Notes under the pieces: model-generated | What the model was told of the DNA's origin: nothing | The model's database searches: none | Seen by the model: only the letters and a program-made list of their open reading frames with translations | Source: an uncultured Blastocatellia bacterium | GTDB lineage: Bacteria; Acidobacteriota; Blastocatellia; HR10 | Direction: 5' to 3' | NCBI GenBank assembly: GCA_937934295.1 | Contig: CALHAI010000003.1 | Coordinates: forward strand, 186,001-250,000 | Length of the DNA stretch: 64,000 bases | Shown here: one piece after another, positions 24,146-33,261 of the stretch | Numbering within the stretch: the first letter of the stretch is position 1 | Layout of the letters: every line of letters starts with the position of its first letter | Made by a program: the position numbers and the translations under genes

Positions 24146-26491
24146 TCACTCGAATGTCGGCGCCCGTCCCTCCGCGCTCATAGTTGCCGAGAGCTGCGCC
24201 TCGCTGGTCATTCGCAGTCGTTCGGTCTGCTGGGCCTCTTGTTGCGCGACGGTCAAGAACGCCAGCATGCAGCAGATCGCTGATTCCGCCCCCTGATTCA
24301 GACTCGGGCCTTGCGGCTCCAATCCATCGGCGCATGCGCCCGTACTCAGGTCATAGAGGCGCGCACCGAGCCGATTCCGCCCAAGCAGCCATTCGGCGGC
24401 CGCTCGCGCCAGATCCAGATAGCGCCGCTGCTGCGTCAGCTCGAAAGCCGCCAGGCAGGCCTCGGCCGTATATCCCGCCTCGATCGGCTGTTGGCTGAAG
24501 ATCGCGCGTTCTCCCCCACGCCGATACCACCCTTGATTCCCGATGAAGTCGAAGTAGTCGTTGTGATAGGTCTGCGCGATCAGGAAGTCCAGGGATTCGA
24601 GACCGACCTTCTTGAACTCCTCTTCCCCGGTCGCCCTATAGGCCAGAAGGAGCGCATGGGGGATCTTCGCGTTCCCGTAGGTCAACGCTTCGTGGAACCA
24701 CAGCCAATCCTCAGCTCGATTTTGCGTGTACAGCTCCAGAAGTTGCATCGCCAGCTCGGCTATTCGGCGGCGCACTTGCGCCGCTCCATCGTAGCGTAGG
24801 AGGAAGTTGTAGAGGCCGCAGATCGCATAAGCGATCGCTCGCGGATGTTTCAGCGTGATTTGGGGAAAGGCCCGTTCGAACATCTCACGGGCGAGCGCGC
24901 GCATCCCCTCGTTCGGACTGTAGGCGATGGTGACGCCCAATCCCCAGAGCGCACGCCCGAGCGTATCCTCCGTCCCCACGTCATCGCTGAAATGGCGCGA
25001 ATAGTCCATGAAGTTGTGGAAGTGCCCGTTGGGGAGCTGCGCGTAGTGGAGGAAGCTCAAATAGCGCACGGCCAGGGAGAGCGCCGTCTCATCCCCAAAT
25101 TGATGATAGTGCCGCAGCGTCACGACCAGCGCGCGGCCGGCGTCGTCGGTCGAATATCCGTACCGCCGATCCGGAATGCCATAGGTGGCGTGTTGGATCA
25201 ATCCCGTGTCATCGGTTAAGCGGATCAGGTGATCGAGCTTGATCTCCGGCAGCTCATAGCCGGCACTGAAGGTCTTCTGAAGCGAGAGGGTGACAGCTTT
25301 GGCCGGCGCATAGGCCGAGAGGCGTTCAAAGAGCGCCAGATACTGCTTACCGACTTCGGACCAGACCATCTGTCGTCCAAACTCATACGCGCGCTTGCGC
25401 ATCTGATGCCGCAGGGCTTCGTTCTCGATCAATTCCAGAAGCGCTTGTCGCAAGCCTTTGACGTCGCCGAACTCCACCAACCACCCGCGATTCTCAGCAA
25501 GCAGCTCCTCGGCATAATAGTAGGGTGTCGAGATGACGGCTTTCCCCATGCCGATGGCATACGCGAGCGTCCCGCTGACGATCTGCTCCTTCGATTGGTA
25601 CGGCGTGATATAAATGTCGCACGCTCCAATGAACTCGCACAATTCGCTCAACTCCACGTACCGGTTGAAGAAAAGGACGTGCTCCCCTAATCCGAGCTGT
25701 TGCACACACCGCTGAAGCCACAGGCGATACTCTTCGCCCTCTTTCCGCTTCACGACCGGATGCGTCGCGCCGAGCACGATGTAGACGACCTCGGGATGTC
25801 GGGCGACGACCTCCGGCAACGCCTCCAGTACCATCTCGATCCCCTTGTTGCGGTTCAAGAGGCCGAAGGTGAGTAGGACCAAGCGTCCCTCGACGCCGAA
25901 TTTATCCTTGTAGTAGTTGGGATCCACGAAGGGGACGTTCGGAACACCATGATGGATGAGGCTGACTTTCTCCTCGTTGACGCCATAGACCTCCCGAAGG
26001 ATGGGAATGGCTTTGCTGTTCATCACAACGAGATGATCGGAGGCGCGAGCGATCTCGGCGAGGACCTCGCGATACCCGGGCGGAGGCTTGAAGAGCACCG
26101 TGTGCAATGTCGTCACAATCGGTTTTCGGAGCGATTCCAGGAAGTCGAGGATGTATCGGCCTTGCTGCCCGCCGAAGATCCCAAATTCGTGCTGCAGGCA
26201 AAGGACGTCGGCACCAGAGAGATTCGTGTATTCGGCCGCCAACCGGTAATCGCTCAGGCGATTGTGCCGGATCTCGAAGACCACTTCAGGGGGATAGTCG
26301 TAACCCTCTGACGTATCGGTCATGGCGATGACCGATGCGTGAATCTCCGAGTGATTCTCGACGATCGCATGGCAGAGGTCATACGTGAACGTCGCGATCC
26401 CACATTCGCGCGGCGGATACGTGCCGATGAAGCAGATTTTCAAACGCCTCCGCCCTCTTTTGCGCGTCTTGGTGTCGTGTGGAGGAATCAT
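24146..26491 (-). CDS. GT4-like glycosyltransferase fused to an alpha/alpha-barrel-like domain
   Basis: A 781-residue two-domain protein. Residues ~15-400 form a GT4-like module: KICFIGTYPPRECGIATFTYDL, VTTLHTVLFKPPPG, IHHGVPNVPF, FGLLNRNKGIEMVLEAL. The donor loop reads SGTLAYAIGMGKAVISTPYYYAEELL, where the second Glu of EX7E is replaced. Residues ~415-765 are helical, with repeated Trp/Tyr-rich segments (YGYSTDDAGRALVV, GTEDTLGRALWGLGV, WLWFHEALTYGNAKIPHALLLAYRATG), resembling (alpha/alpha)-barrel glycosidases or epimerases. ATG 26491 is chosen because the strong promoter at 26532-26560 covers the earlier ATG at 26533. It leads the GH130/GT4/GH5 operon. Activity of either domain is unknown. 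Confidence 0.85.
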   Translation of the reverse strand: MIPPHDTKTRKRGRRRLKICFIGTYPPRECGIATFTYDLCHAIVENHSEIHASVIAMTDTSEGYDYPPEVVFEIRHNRLSDYRLAAEYTNLSGADVLCLQHEFGIFGGQQGRYILDFLESLRKPIVTTLHTVLFKPPPGYREVLAEIARASDHLVVMNSKAIPILREVYGVNEEKVSLIHHGVPNVPFVDPNYYKDKFGVEGRLVLLTFGLLNRNKGIEMVLEALPEVVARHPEVVYIVLGATHPVVKRKEGEEYRLWLQRCVQQLGLGEHVLFFNRYVELSELCEFIGACDIYITPYQSKEQIVSGTLAYAIGMGKAVISTPYYYAEELLAENRGWLVEFGDVKGLRQALLELIENEALRHQMRKRAYEFGRQMVWSEVGKQYLALFERLSAYAPAKAVTLSLQKTFSAGYELPEIKLDHLIRLTDDTGLIQHATYGIPDRRYGYSTDDAGRALVVTLRHYHQFGDETALSLAVRYLSFLHYAQLPNGHFHNFMDYSRHFSDDVGTEDTLGRALWGLGVTIAYSPNEGMRALAREMFERAFPQITLKHPRAIAYAICGLYNFLLRYDGAAQVRRRIAELAMQLLELYTQNRAEDWLWFHEALTYGNAKIPHALLLAYRATGEEEFKKVGLESLDFLIAQTYHNDYFDFIGNQGWYRRGGERAIFSQQPIEAGYTAEACLAAFELTQQRRYLDLARAAAEWLLGRNRLGARLYDLSTGACADGLEPQGPSLNQGAESAICCMLAFLTVAQQEAQQTERLRMTSEAQLSATMSAEGRAPTFE

Positions 26492-26531
26492 AGGATTATT
26501 CCCCACGTCTGGATGATCTGAACAGGAAAGC

Positions 26532-26560
26532 ATTTTAATGAGGACGCGGGGAGCGGTCAA
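26532..26560 (-). promoter_or_regulatory. Strong sigma70-type promoter of the GT4/GH130 locus
   Basis: On the minus strand, TTGACC (26555-26560) and TAAAAT (26532-26537) are separated by exactly 17 bases. The element overlaps the last codons of the family-5 UDG gene. The predicted start near 26525 leaves a leader of about 34 bases before ATG 26491. Confidence 0.65.
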
Positions 26561-27312
26561 GGATTCCCGTCTTCCCCTCGGGGCTTTGGCGGTGAGCTGC
26601 TCACCTGAGCGTTTAAGTATTCGCGGGCTCGGTGGAAGATCGCCTCGAACATCGGCTCGGTGAGTTTTCCGGTGAAAGTGTTCTGTTGGCTCGGGTGGAA
26701 TGAGGCCAGGAGCGTCAGCCGTGGGGTCAAAGCGAGCTCCAACCCATGTCGGAAGCGCGGGAGCGAACAAGAGGCCTCCAAAGCGTGATGGGTGCGGAAG
26801 ATCTTGCGGACGGTCGCATAGGCGATCTGTCCCAGGGCGATGATCACGCGCACGTTCCTGAGCAGCATCCATTCGCGTTCGAGGAAGGCGCGGCAATTCC
26901 GCAGCTCCTCCGGCCGCGGCGTATTCTGCGGGGGGGCGCATCGGAGCGCGGCCGTGATGTAGCAATCTCGGAGCTGAAGGTCATCATCCCGTCGTCGGGA
27001 TTCCGGACGATTGGCGAAACCGAAGCGGTAGAGGGCGCGATAGAGCCAATCCCCGCTCCGATCACCCGTGAACATGCGCCCGGTGCGATTTGCCCCGTGA
27101 GCAGCCGGCGCGAGTCCGACGATGAGAAGTCGCGCTTCGGGATCGCCAAATCCGGGAACGGGTTTGGCCCAATAGTCCCAGTCTTCGTATCGTTTGGGCC
27201 TGTGGCGCGCGACTTCTTCGCGCCACCACACCAAGCGGGGACAACGCTGACAGGCGATGATCTCCGCATGCAGCTCGGCCAACTTCGACACCGGGAGAGC
27301 GAGATCGGCCAT
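26557..27312 (-). CDS. Family 5 uracil-DNA glycosylase (UDGb)
   Basis: A 251-residue uracil-DNA glycosylase of family 5. These remove uracil, and often hypoxanthine or oxidised pyrimidines, from DNA. CQRCPRL near residue 21 gives the first two Fe-S cysteines. The catalytic-site motif is IVGLAPAAHGANRTGRMFTGDRSGDW, in which GLAPAAHG lacks the polar Asp/Asn of other families, as known for family 5. Further cysteines occur in YITAALRCAPP and the LRNC region. HPSQQNT is the minor-groove motif. The family is common in thermophiles and actinobacteria. It starts three bases after the ferredoxin stop, so the two share a transcript. The C-terminal tail beyond residue 235 is low-complexity. Confidence 0.93.
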   Translation of the reverse strand: MADLALPVSKLAELHAEIIACQRCPRLVWWREEVARHRPKRYEDWDYWAKPVPGFGDPEARLLIVGLAPAAHGANRTGRMFTGDRSGDWLYRALYRFGFANRPESRRRDDDLQLRDCYITAALRCAPPQNTPRPEELRNCRAFLEREWMLLRNVRVIIALGQIAYATVRKIFRTHHALEASCSLPRFRHGLELALTPRLTLLASFHPSQQNTFTGKLTEPMFEAIFHRAREYLNAQVSSSPPKPRGEDGNP

Positions 27313-27315
27313 CGC

Positions 27316-27717
27316 TTAGACGTATTCGGCCGAGACGAGGCGCCATTCGGTCGGAGGGCGATCTGGCGTATCCGGCAATTTCACCCCGCGGCGGCGCTCC
27401 CACTCTTCGGTCGGGACCATATCAATGGCATCCCACGGACAGCCGTCCAGGAAAGTGCCATCGGGGCCTTTGCTCGTGCATTTGGCACAACCGATGCAGA
27501 GTGTCTTATCCACCTCAATGCGCCCAAAGGGCGGGTGCTCTTCGTCCGGCACCCAGAACATACAGGCTTCGACCGGGCAATACTCGATGCACACGGGCGA
27601 ACCCGCGCATCCGGTGCAATTCTCGTTGATGACGGCCACGAGTTTCGGCTTGCGCTTCCGCAGATCGGTTCGCCCATGAGACGTCGGAGCACGCTTCTCG
27701 ATGAGGACCGTGCTCAT
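27316..27717 (-). CDS. 4Fe-4S dicluster ferredoxin-like protein
   Basis: A 133-residue protein with two 4Fe-4S cluster motifs. The first is CTGCAGSPVCIEYCP, spaced C-x2-C-x5-C-x3-CP. The second is CIGCAKC followed by a 12-residue loop and CP (DGCPWDAI). Such spacing is unusual for simple bacterial ferredoxins. It is a soluble electron carrier; the partner is not evident. ATG 27717 follows AAGGAGG with seven-base spacing. It precedes udg5 by three bases. UDGs are Fe-S proteins, but a functional link to this ferredoxin is not known. Confidence 0.88.
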   Translation of the reverse strand: MSTVLIEKRAPTSHGRTDLRKRKPKLVAVINENCTGCAGSPVCIEYCPVEACMFWVPDEEHPPFGRIEVDKTLCIGCAKCTSKGPDGTFLDGCPWDAIDMVPTEEWERRRGVKLPDTPDRPPTEWRLVSAEYV

Positions 27718-27767
27718 ACTGGCCTCCTTCAACTTCGGCGTTCGCCTCGCCTGATGTGCCGAAGAGG

Positions 27768-28694
27768 TTATGATACGGCATGAGAGCATTCTTGCTCAAG
27801 CTCCGGGAACAACCCCGAGACGCAGAGGATGGCGCAGATTTCAGCGCGCATTTTGTCGTCCGGCACTGGAAGCGGAGCGCGTGGCGGGCCACCGTAGAAT
27901 CCAATCAGGTCCAGCGCCGCTTTCAATCCGCTGATCCCGAACTGCGTGGTGACAGCACGCGCGACTGGCAGCAGGCGAAGTTGCAACTCGGCTGCTCGCA
28001 CCCCGTCACCCTCACGCGCGAGTCGCATGATCTGCAAGCACGTCTTCGCCGCGATGCATCCGACGGCCAGAACGGCCCCTTTGGCACCGAGCGCCATCGC
28101 GGCGTGAAGCAACGCCGCCGATCCCGTGAGGACGTTGAAGTCCGAAGGGGCGAGGCGAAGGATCTCCGCGAGCATCGCCAGGTTCCCCCCACTGTCCTTG
28201 ATCCCAATGATGTTCGGATGCTCGGCCAAACGGGCTACCGTCTCCGGAGCAAGGGCGACGCCCGTGAATTGTGGGACGCTGTAGAGGAGGATCGGGATGG
28301 GCGAGGCGTCGGCGATCCTCCAGTAATGATCCAGGAGGACGGCCGGGGTGATCTGATCGCGATAGTAATGTGGTGTCCCAACCAGCAGTGCATCGGCACG
28401 CAAGCTAGCCGCGCGGCGCGCGAACTCTATGGCCTCGCGCGTAGCGTTGTAGCTGGCCCCGGCGATGAGGAGCATATCGCCGGGGATCACTTCGCGCGCC
28501 GTCTCGATCACCTTCCAGCGCTCGCTCTCGGTAAGGTGCACGAACTCGCCGTTGGAGCCGAGGACGACATACCCCGAATAGCCGTATTGGTTCCATCGCT
28601 CAATGTTGGCGCGAAAGCGGTCATGGGCGACCTGCTCGCGTTCATCAAACGGCGTGGGGATCGGAGGCAAGAGCCCCGAGATCGATCGTTTCAT
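27768..28694 (-). CDS. DapA/NAL superfamily aldolase (dihydrodipicolinate synthase-like)
   Basis: A 308-residue class I aldolase/lyase of the DHDPS/N-acetylneuraminate lyase superfamily. The Schiff-base Lys lies in IIGIKDSGGNL, the proton-relay Tyr in LLYSVPQFTG, and the carboxylate-binding motif is VVLGSNGEFVHLT (the GTTGE position reads GSNGE). That last change argues against true dihydrodipicolinate synthase and for a 2-oxo acid aldolase such as a 4-hydroxy-2-oxoglutarate or KDG-type enzyme. AGGAGG precedes ATG 28694 by six bases. It follows an FAH-family gene by 52 bases, which supports a 2-keto acid catabolic role. Substrate unknown. Confidence 0.87.
   Translation of the reverse strand: MKRSISGLLPPIPTPFDEREQVAHDRFRANIERWNQYGYSGYVVLGSNGEFVHLTESERWKVIETAREVIPGDMLLIAGASYNATREAIEFARRAASLRADALLVGTPHYYRDQITPAVLLDHYWRIADASPIPILLYSVPQFTGVALAPETVARLAEHPNIIGIKDSGGNLAMLAEILRLAPSDFNVLTGSAALLHAAMALGAKGAVLAVGCIAAKTCLQIMRLAREGDGVRAAELQLRLLPVARAVTTQFGISGLKAALDLIGFYGGPPRAPLPVPDDKMRAEICAILCVSGLFPELEQECSHAVS
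27770..27799 (-). promoter_or_regulatory. Candidate promoter of the ferredoxin-udg5 pair
   Basis: On the minus strand, TTGAGC (27794-27799) and TATCAT (27770-27775) have an 18-base spacer. The element overlaps the 3' end of the DapA-like gene and lies about 52 bases before ATG 27717. Confidence 0.45.
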
Positions 28695-28746
28695 CGTTCG
28701 CCTCCTCTGAGCTGTCCGTGATTCGGCACATGGCCACCCTTTCTTT

Positions 28747-29529
28747 CTACTCAGCGCGCACCGGATTGCGCAAGGTCCCGATACCCTCGATCTCCACCTC
28801 GACGACATCTCCGTCGGCGAGCGGGCCGACGCCCGCCGGTGTCCCGGTGAAGATGAGATCGCCCGGCAGCAGGGTCATCACCTGAGAGATGAAGCGAATG
28901 AGCGCGGGCACCGGAAAGATGAGAGCGCGCGTTCGAGCGCGTTGGCGCACGTGGCCGTTGACGCGCGTCTCGATCCCGAGATCCGCCGGGTCGAGAGCGG
29001 TCGCGATCACTGGTCCAATGGGAGCGAACGTATCGAAGCCTTTCGCGCGCGCGAATTGTCCATCCCGCTGCTGGAGGTCGCGAGCGGTCACGTCATTGCC
29101 GCAGGTGTAGCCGAGGACGTAGGCGAGCGGGTCATCCTCCTCGCGGAGGCGATATGCGCGTCGGCCCATGACGACGACCAACTCGCCTTCGTAATCCACG
29201 CGCGTGGACATCGCCGGGAGCCGGATCGTCTCCTGTGGGCCGATTACCGCACTGGGCGGCTTGAAGAAGATGAGCGGCTCGACGGGCACCTCATGCCCCA
29301 ACTCCGCGGCATGCTCGCGATAGTTTCGCCCGAGAGCCACGATCTTGCTCGGCTCACACGGCGCGAGCAGACGCACGCGCTCCAGCGGAAGCGCTGCCGA
29401 TGCGTCGGGCGTGATCGAATCGAAGGGATGCTCCTCTTTGATCGGGATGACGCACTCCCCCCTCAGAAGGCCATAACGCGCTCTGGGGGGATTCGCCGGG
29501 AGGGGATCGAGGAAGCGACAGATGTACAT
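28747..29529 (-). CDS. Fumarylacetoacetate hydrolase family protein
   Basis: A 260-residue FAH-family enzyme. Members hydrolyse or isomerise C-C bonds in 2-oxo acids, for example fumarylpyruvate hydrolase and 2-hydroxyhepta-dienedioate isomerase. IVALGRNYREHAAELGH, DYEGELVVVMG and YTCGNDVTARDLQ supply the metal-binding acids (E, E, D) and catalytic His. FTGTPAGVGPL is the C-terminal hallmark. The ATG at 29529 follows AGGAGG by nine bases. Its first 176 bases overlap the 3' end of the FnIII lipoprotein gene out of frame. With the DapA-like gene downstream it forms a probable 2-keto acid degradation pair. Confidence 0.92.
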   Translation of the reverse strand: MYICRFLDPLPANPPRARYGLLRGECVIPIKEEHPFDSITPDASAALPLERVRLLAPCEPSKIVALGRNYREHAAELGHEVPVEPLIFFKPPSAVIGPQETIRLPAMSTRVDYEGELVVVMGRRAYRLREEDDPLAYVLGYTCGNDVTARDLQQRDGQFARAKGFDTFAPIGPVIATALDPADLGIETRVNGHVRQRARTRALIFPVPALIRFISQVMTLLPGDLIFTGTPAGVGPLADGDVVEVEIEGIGTLRNPVRAE

Positions 29530-30651
29530 CTCCGAGCACCTCCTGAACGATGATCGTCGAAGGTCGGCTTTCGTTCCCCGCGCGATCCACAGCTGTGATC
29601 CGGTATGCGTAACGCTCGCCCGGCCGAACCGTCTCGTCGCGATATGTCGTGAGCGGATGCGGGCTCGCATTCAGTCGCACCCATGCCGACTCCGGGGCTT
29701 CGGCCGAAGGCGCGCGGTAGATGTAATATCCCACCACGTCCGGTTCCGAATTCGCCGTCCAGAATAAGCTGATGCTCCCTTGCGCGGATGCCGCGATCAC
29801 CCCTTCGGGCGGCGCCGGAGGGAATGTGTCGCGCGGCGTGAATTGAATGGGCGTCGAATCGCGGCTCTCGATGAGCGTCCCATCGCGAGCGGGGGCGACG
29901 GCCCTCACGAGATAGATGTACTCGGTCCCGTACTGGAAATCGCGATCGCGCAGCGTCGTCTCCGTGACGAGCGTCGAACCATTCAGTGGCGGGCCGAAAT
30001 GGGGGTCGGAAGTCCGGCGACGGTAGACGTTGTATCCGAGGACATTTGGAGGAGCGGATCCGTCCACGTTGCGTGTTGGGGGGGCCCAACTGAGGAAGAC
30101 GACACCTTGCGCTTCATCAATCGCGCGAAGCGCGTGCGGAGGAGTTGGCACGTCGCCTTGAGGCTCAACTCCGACGATGTCCGAGAGGGGACCCAATCGT
30201 CCTCGCGCATCCACCAGGCGCGCGGCGTAGAGCCGTCGGCGGTTGAACGCCGTGATCGGCCCATCTTCAATGGTGAGCACCTCTTCGACAGGCGAACGCG
30301 CGAGCTCTCGACGATCGAGGACGGCCAACAGACGCGCGCGTTCGAGGAAGGCGTCTTCCGAAGGGAGCGCAACGGCTGCTGGTGGCTCGAGAGCGCGGTA
30401 GATTTCGAGGCGGTCCACAACGAAACCGCGAGCGGCCAACGCTTCCAGATTCGGACGCCACAGAATGAGCCGGATCACATCGCCCTGTTGCTGAGCGCGC
30501 ATTCCCTCAAGGCGGGCCGGTAGCGAGCGCAGCGGAGGGAGTGGTGCACCGACTTTCCCACACGAGAAGACGAGAGCTCCGAAGAGGAGAAGCAAAGGGG
30601 AGCGCAGCAACAGAGCCGATCGGTGTCGTCCGATGATGCCGCGGCCCGAGG

Positions 30652-30655
<4 letters not shown>
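29354..30655 (-). CDS. Fibronectin type III domain lipoprotein, unknown role
   Basis: A 433-residue exported protein. Arg-rich N-terminus, hydrophobic [12 protein letters not shown] and a lipobox-like Cys near residue 32 suggest an outer-membrane or periplasmic lipoprotein. Two fibronectin type III-like domains are visible at about 175-275 ([16 protein letters not shown] ... LGYNVYRR) and 280-370 ([20 protein letters not shown] ... [15 protein letters not shown]). The first ~150 residues look like another beta-sandwich. GTG 30655 overlaps the hslU stop (GTGA), so it is translated with hslVU. The last ~58 residues run through the FAH gene in another frame and lack conserved character, so the natural end was probably near 29525 (IIVQEVLG). 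Confidence 0.72.
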
Positions 30656-32091
<1,436 letters not shown>

Positions 32092-32098
32092 AGCTCGT

Positions 32099-32641
32099 TC
32101 ACAACTCCTCGATGATGAGATTCTCGTTCGTATAGATGCAGATTTGGCTCGCGATGCGCAACGCTTCTTCGGCGATCTCGCGCGCCGAGAGCGCCGTGTG
32201 CCGCATCAGGGCGCGGGCGGCCGCCAGCGCATACGGTCCGCCCGAGCCGATCGCCGCGACATCGTCGTCGGGCTCGATGACCTCCCCGCTGCCAGAGAGG
32301 ATGAGCGAGCGCTCACGATCGGCGACGATCAGCAACGCCTCCAGATGGCGGAGGTATCGGTCCGTGCGCCAATCTCGCGCCAGTTCCACCGCCGCTCGAC
32401 TCAGGTTCCCGCGAAATTCTTCGAGCTTGCTCTCGAAGCGTTGGAAGAGAGCGAAGGCATCGGCCGTCGAACCCGCGAATCCGGCGAGAATGCGATCGTT
32501 ATAGAGCCGGCGCACCTTGCGCGCATGATGCTTGAGGATCGTGTCTTGGAACGTGACCTGTCCGTCGCTGGCCATGACGACGCGATCATGGCGGCGAACG
32601 CAGAGGACGGTTGTGCCGTGCATCCGTGTGTTGTTCGTCAT
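32099..32641 (-). CDS. hslV: ATP-dependent protease subunit HslV
   Basis: HslV is the threonine peptidase of HslUV. The 180-residue protein has [10 protein letters not shown], in which processing after Gly exposes the catalytic Thr. It also has [20 protein letters not shown] and [17 protein letters not shown]. The two possible starts, ATG 32641 and ATG 32623, give prosequences of 9 or 3 residues; neither has a Shine-Dalgarno. A near-perfect promoter (32651-32679) places the transcription start at about 32644, so ATG 32641 would be essentially leaderless. Followed by hslU in the usual order. Confidence 0.96.
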   Translation of the reverse strand: MTNNTRMHGTTVLCVRRHDRVVMASDGQVTFQDTILKHHARKVRRLYNDRILAGFAGSTADAFALFQRFESKLEEFRGNLSRAAVELARDWRTDRYLRHLEALLIVADRERSLILSGSGEVIEPDDDVAAIGSGGPYALAAARALMRHTALSAREIAEEALRIASQICIYTNENLIIEEL

Positions 32642-32650
32642 TCGATAAGC

Positions 32651-32679
32651 ACTATAAGAGCCGTGCCCGGAATTGTCAA
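32651..32679 (-). promoter_or_regulatory. Strong promoter of hslV-hslU
   Basis: On the minus strand, TTGACA (32674-32679) and TATAGT (32651-32656) have the ideal 17-base spacer. Only nine bases separate the -10 from ATG 32641, which implies a leaderless or almost leaderless mRNA. No CIRCE or sigma32-like element was noticed. Confidence 0.7.
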
Positions 32680-32772
32680 GAAAGCGAACATGCGCGGCGC
32701 ACGCGACAGCGGCGGCTGCTTTCGATTGACTTCATCGCGCGGCCCGGCATAGGATTAGGTGAGTTGTTCGTC

Positions 32773-33261
32773 ATGGCGATGGAGACGGTTCAGAGCGTCG
32801 CAGCGCGCGTGAAGACGGCCCTCGGCGAAGCGTGGATTCCCACGATCTATCGTCAGCATGTCCTCGCGGATCGCACGCGCCGCTATGCCTTGAACTGCCC
32901 CACCGGGGCGCGGTACGTGGAGATCATCCATACGTTGCTCGGCATTGAGGTGAAGTTGGATGGACGCCGCGTGTCGGTCCCGGATCTGGCCGTCGCCCGC
33001 TATCTGGCGGTCTTCGCCCGCATTGGGGCGGAGGCCATCGCCATCCCCTACGACATCACGCGCATCTCGCGCGTGGCCGACTGGATGGAGCAATCGTGGC
33101 AGCGGTTGCTGCTGCTGGTGGAGCATCACGCGGGTGGGCGCAGCTTGTACTTTCGCGCGCGCGTGCGCTCCTGTTTGCGGCAGTGGATGCGAGAGGAGCT
33201 GAAAGCGCTGGGAGCGGGCGCGCCCTATCCCTCTTTTGAGCTGACGACGCGGCGACGATGA
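32773..33261 (+). CDS. Conserved-looking hypothetical protein of unknown function
   Basis: A 162-residue soluble protein that I do not recognise. The N-terminal part is mixed (VQSVAARVKTALGEAWIPTIY) with RYVEIIHTLLGIEV. The middle (VPDLAVARYLAVFARIGAEAIAIPYDI) and C-terminal part (WMEQSWQRLLLLVEHHAGG) appear helical. It has no signal peptide, no cysteine cluster and no obvious catalytic motif. The ATG at 32773 has a weak upstream TAGGTGAG; an in-frame ATG at 32779 is possible. It overlaps the GT9 gene downstream by 4 bp (ATGA), so it is likely cotranslated with it. It may be an accessory to envelope synthesis, but this rests only on position. Confidence 0.65.
   Translation: MAMETVQSVAARVKTALGEAWIPTIYRQHVLADRTRRYALNCPTGARYVEIIHTLLGIEVKLDGRRVSVPDLAVARYLAVFARIGAEAIAIPYDITRISRVADWMEQSWQRLLLLVEHHAGGRSLYFRARVRSCLRQWMREELKALGAGAPYPSFELTTRRR

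Noticed and set aside
26531-26533. Earlier ATG as start of the GT4-barrel protein
   Set aside because: It lies inside the -10 element of a near-consensus promoter, so the mRNA would start after it.
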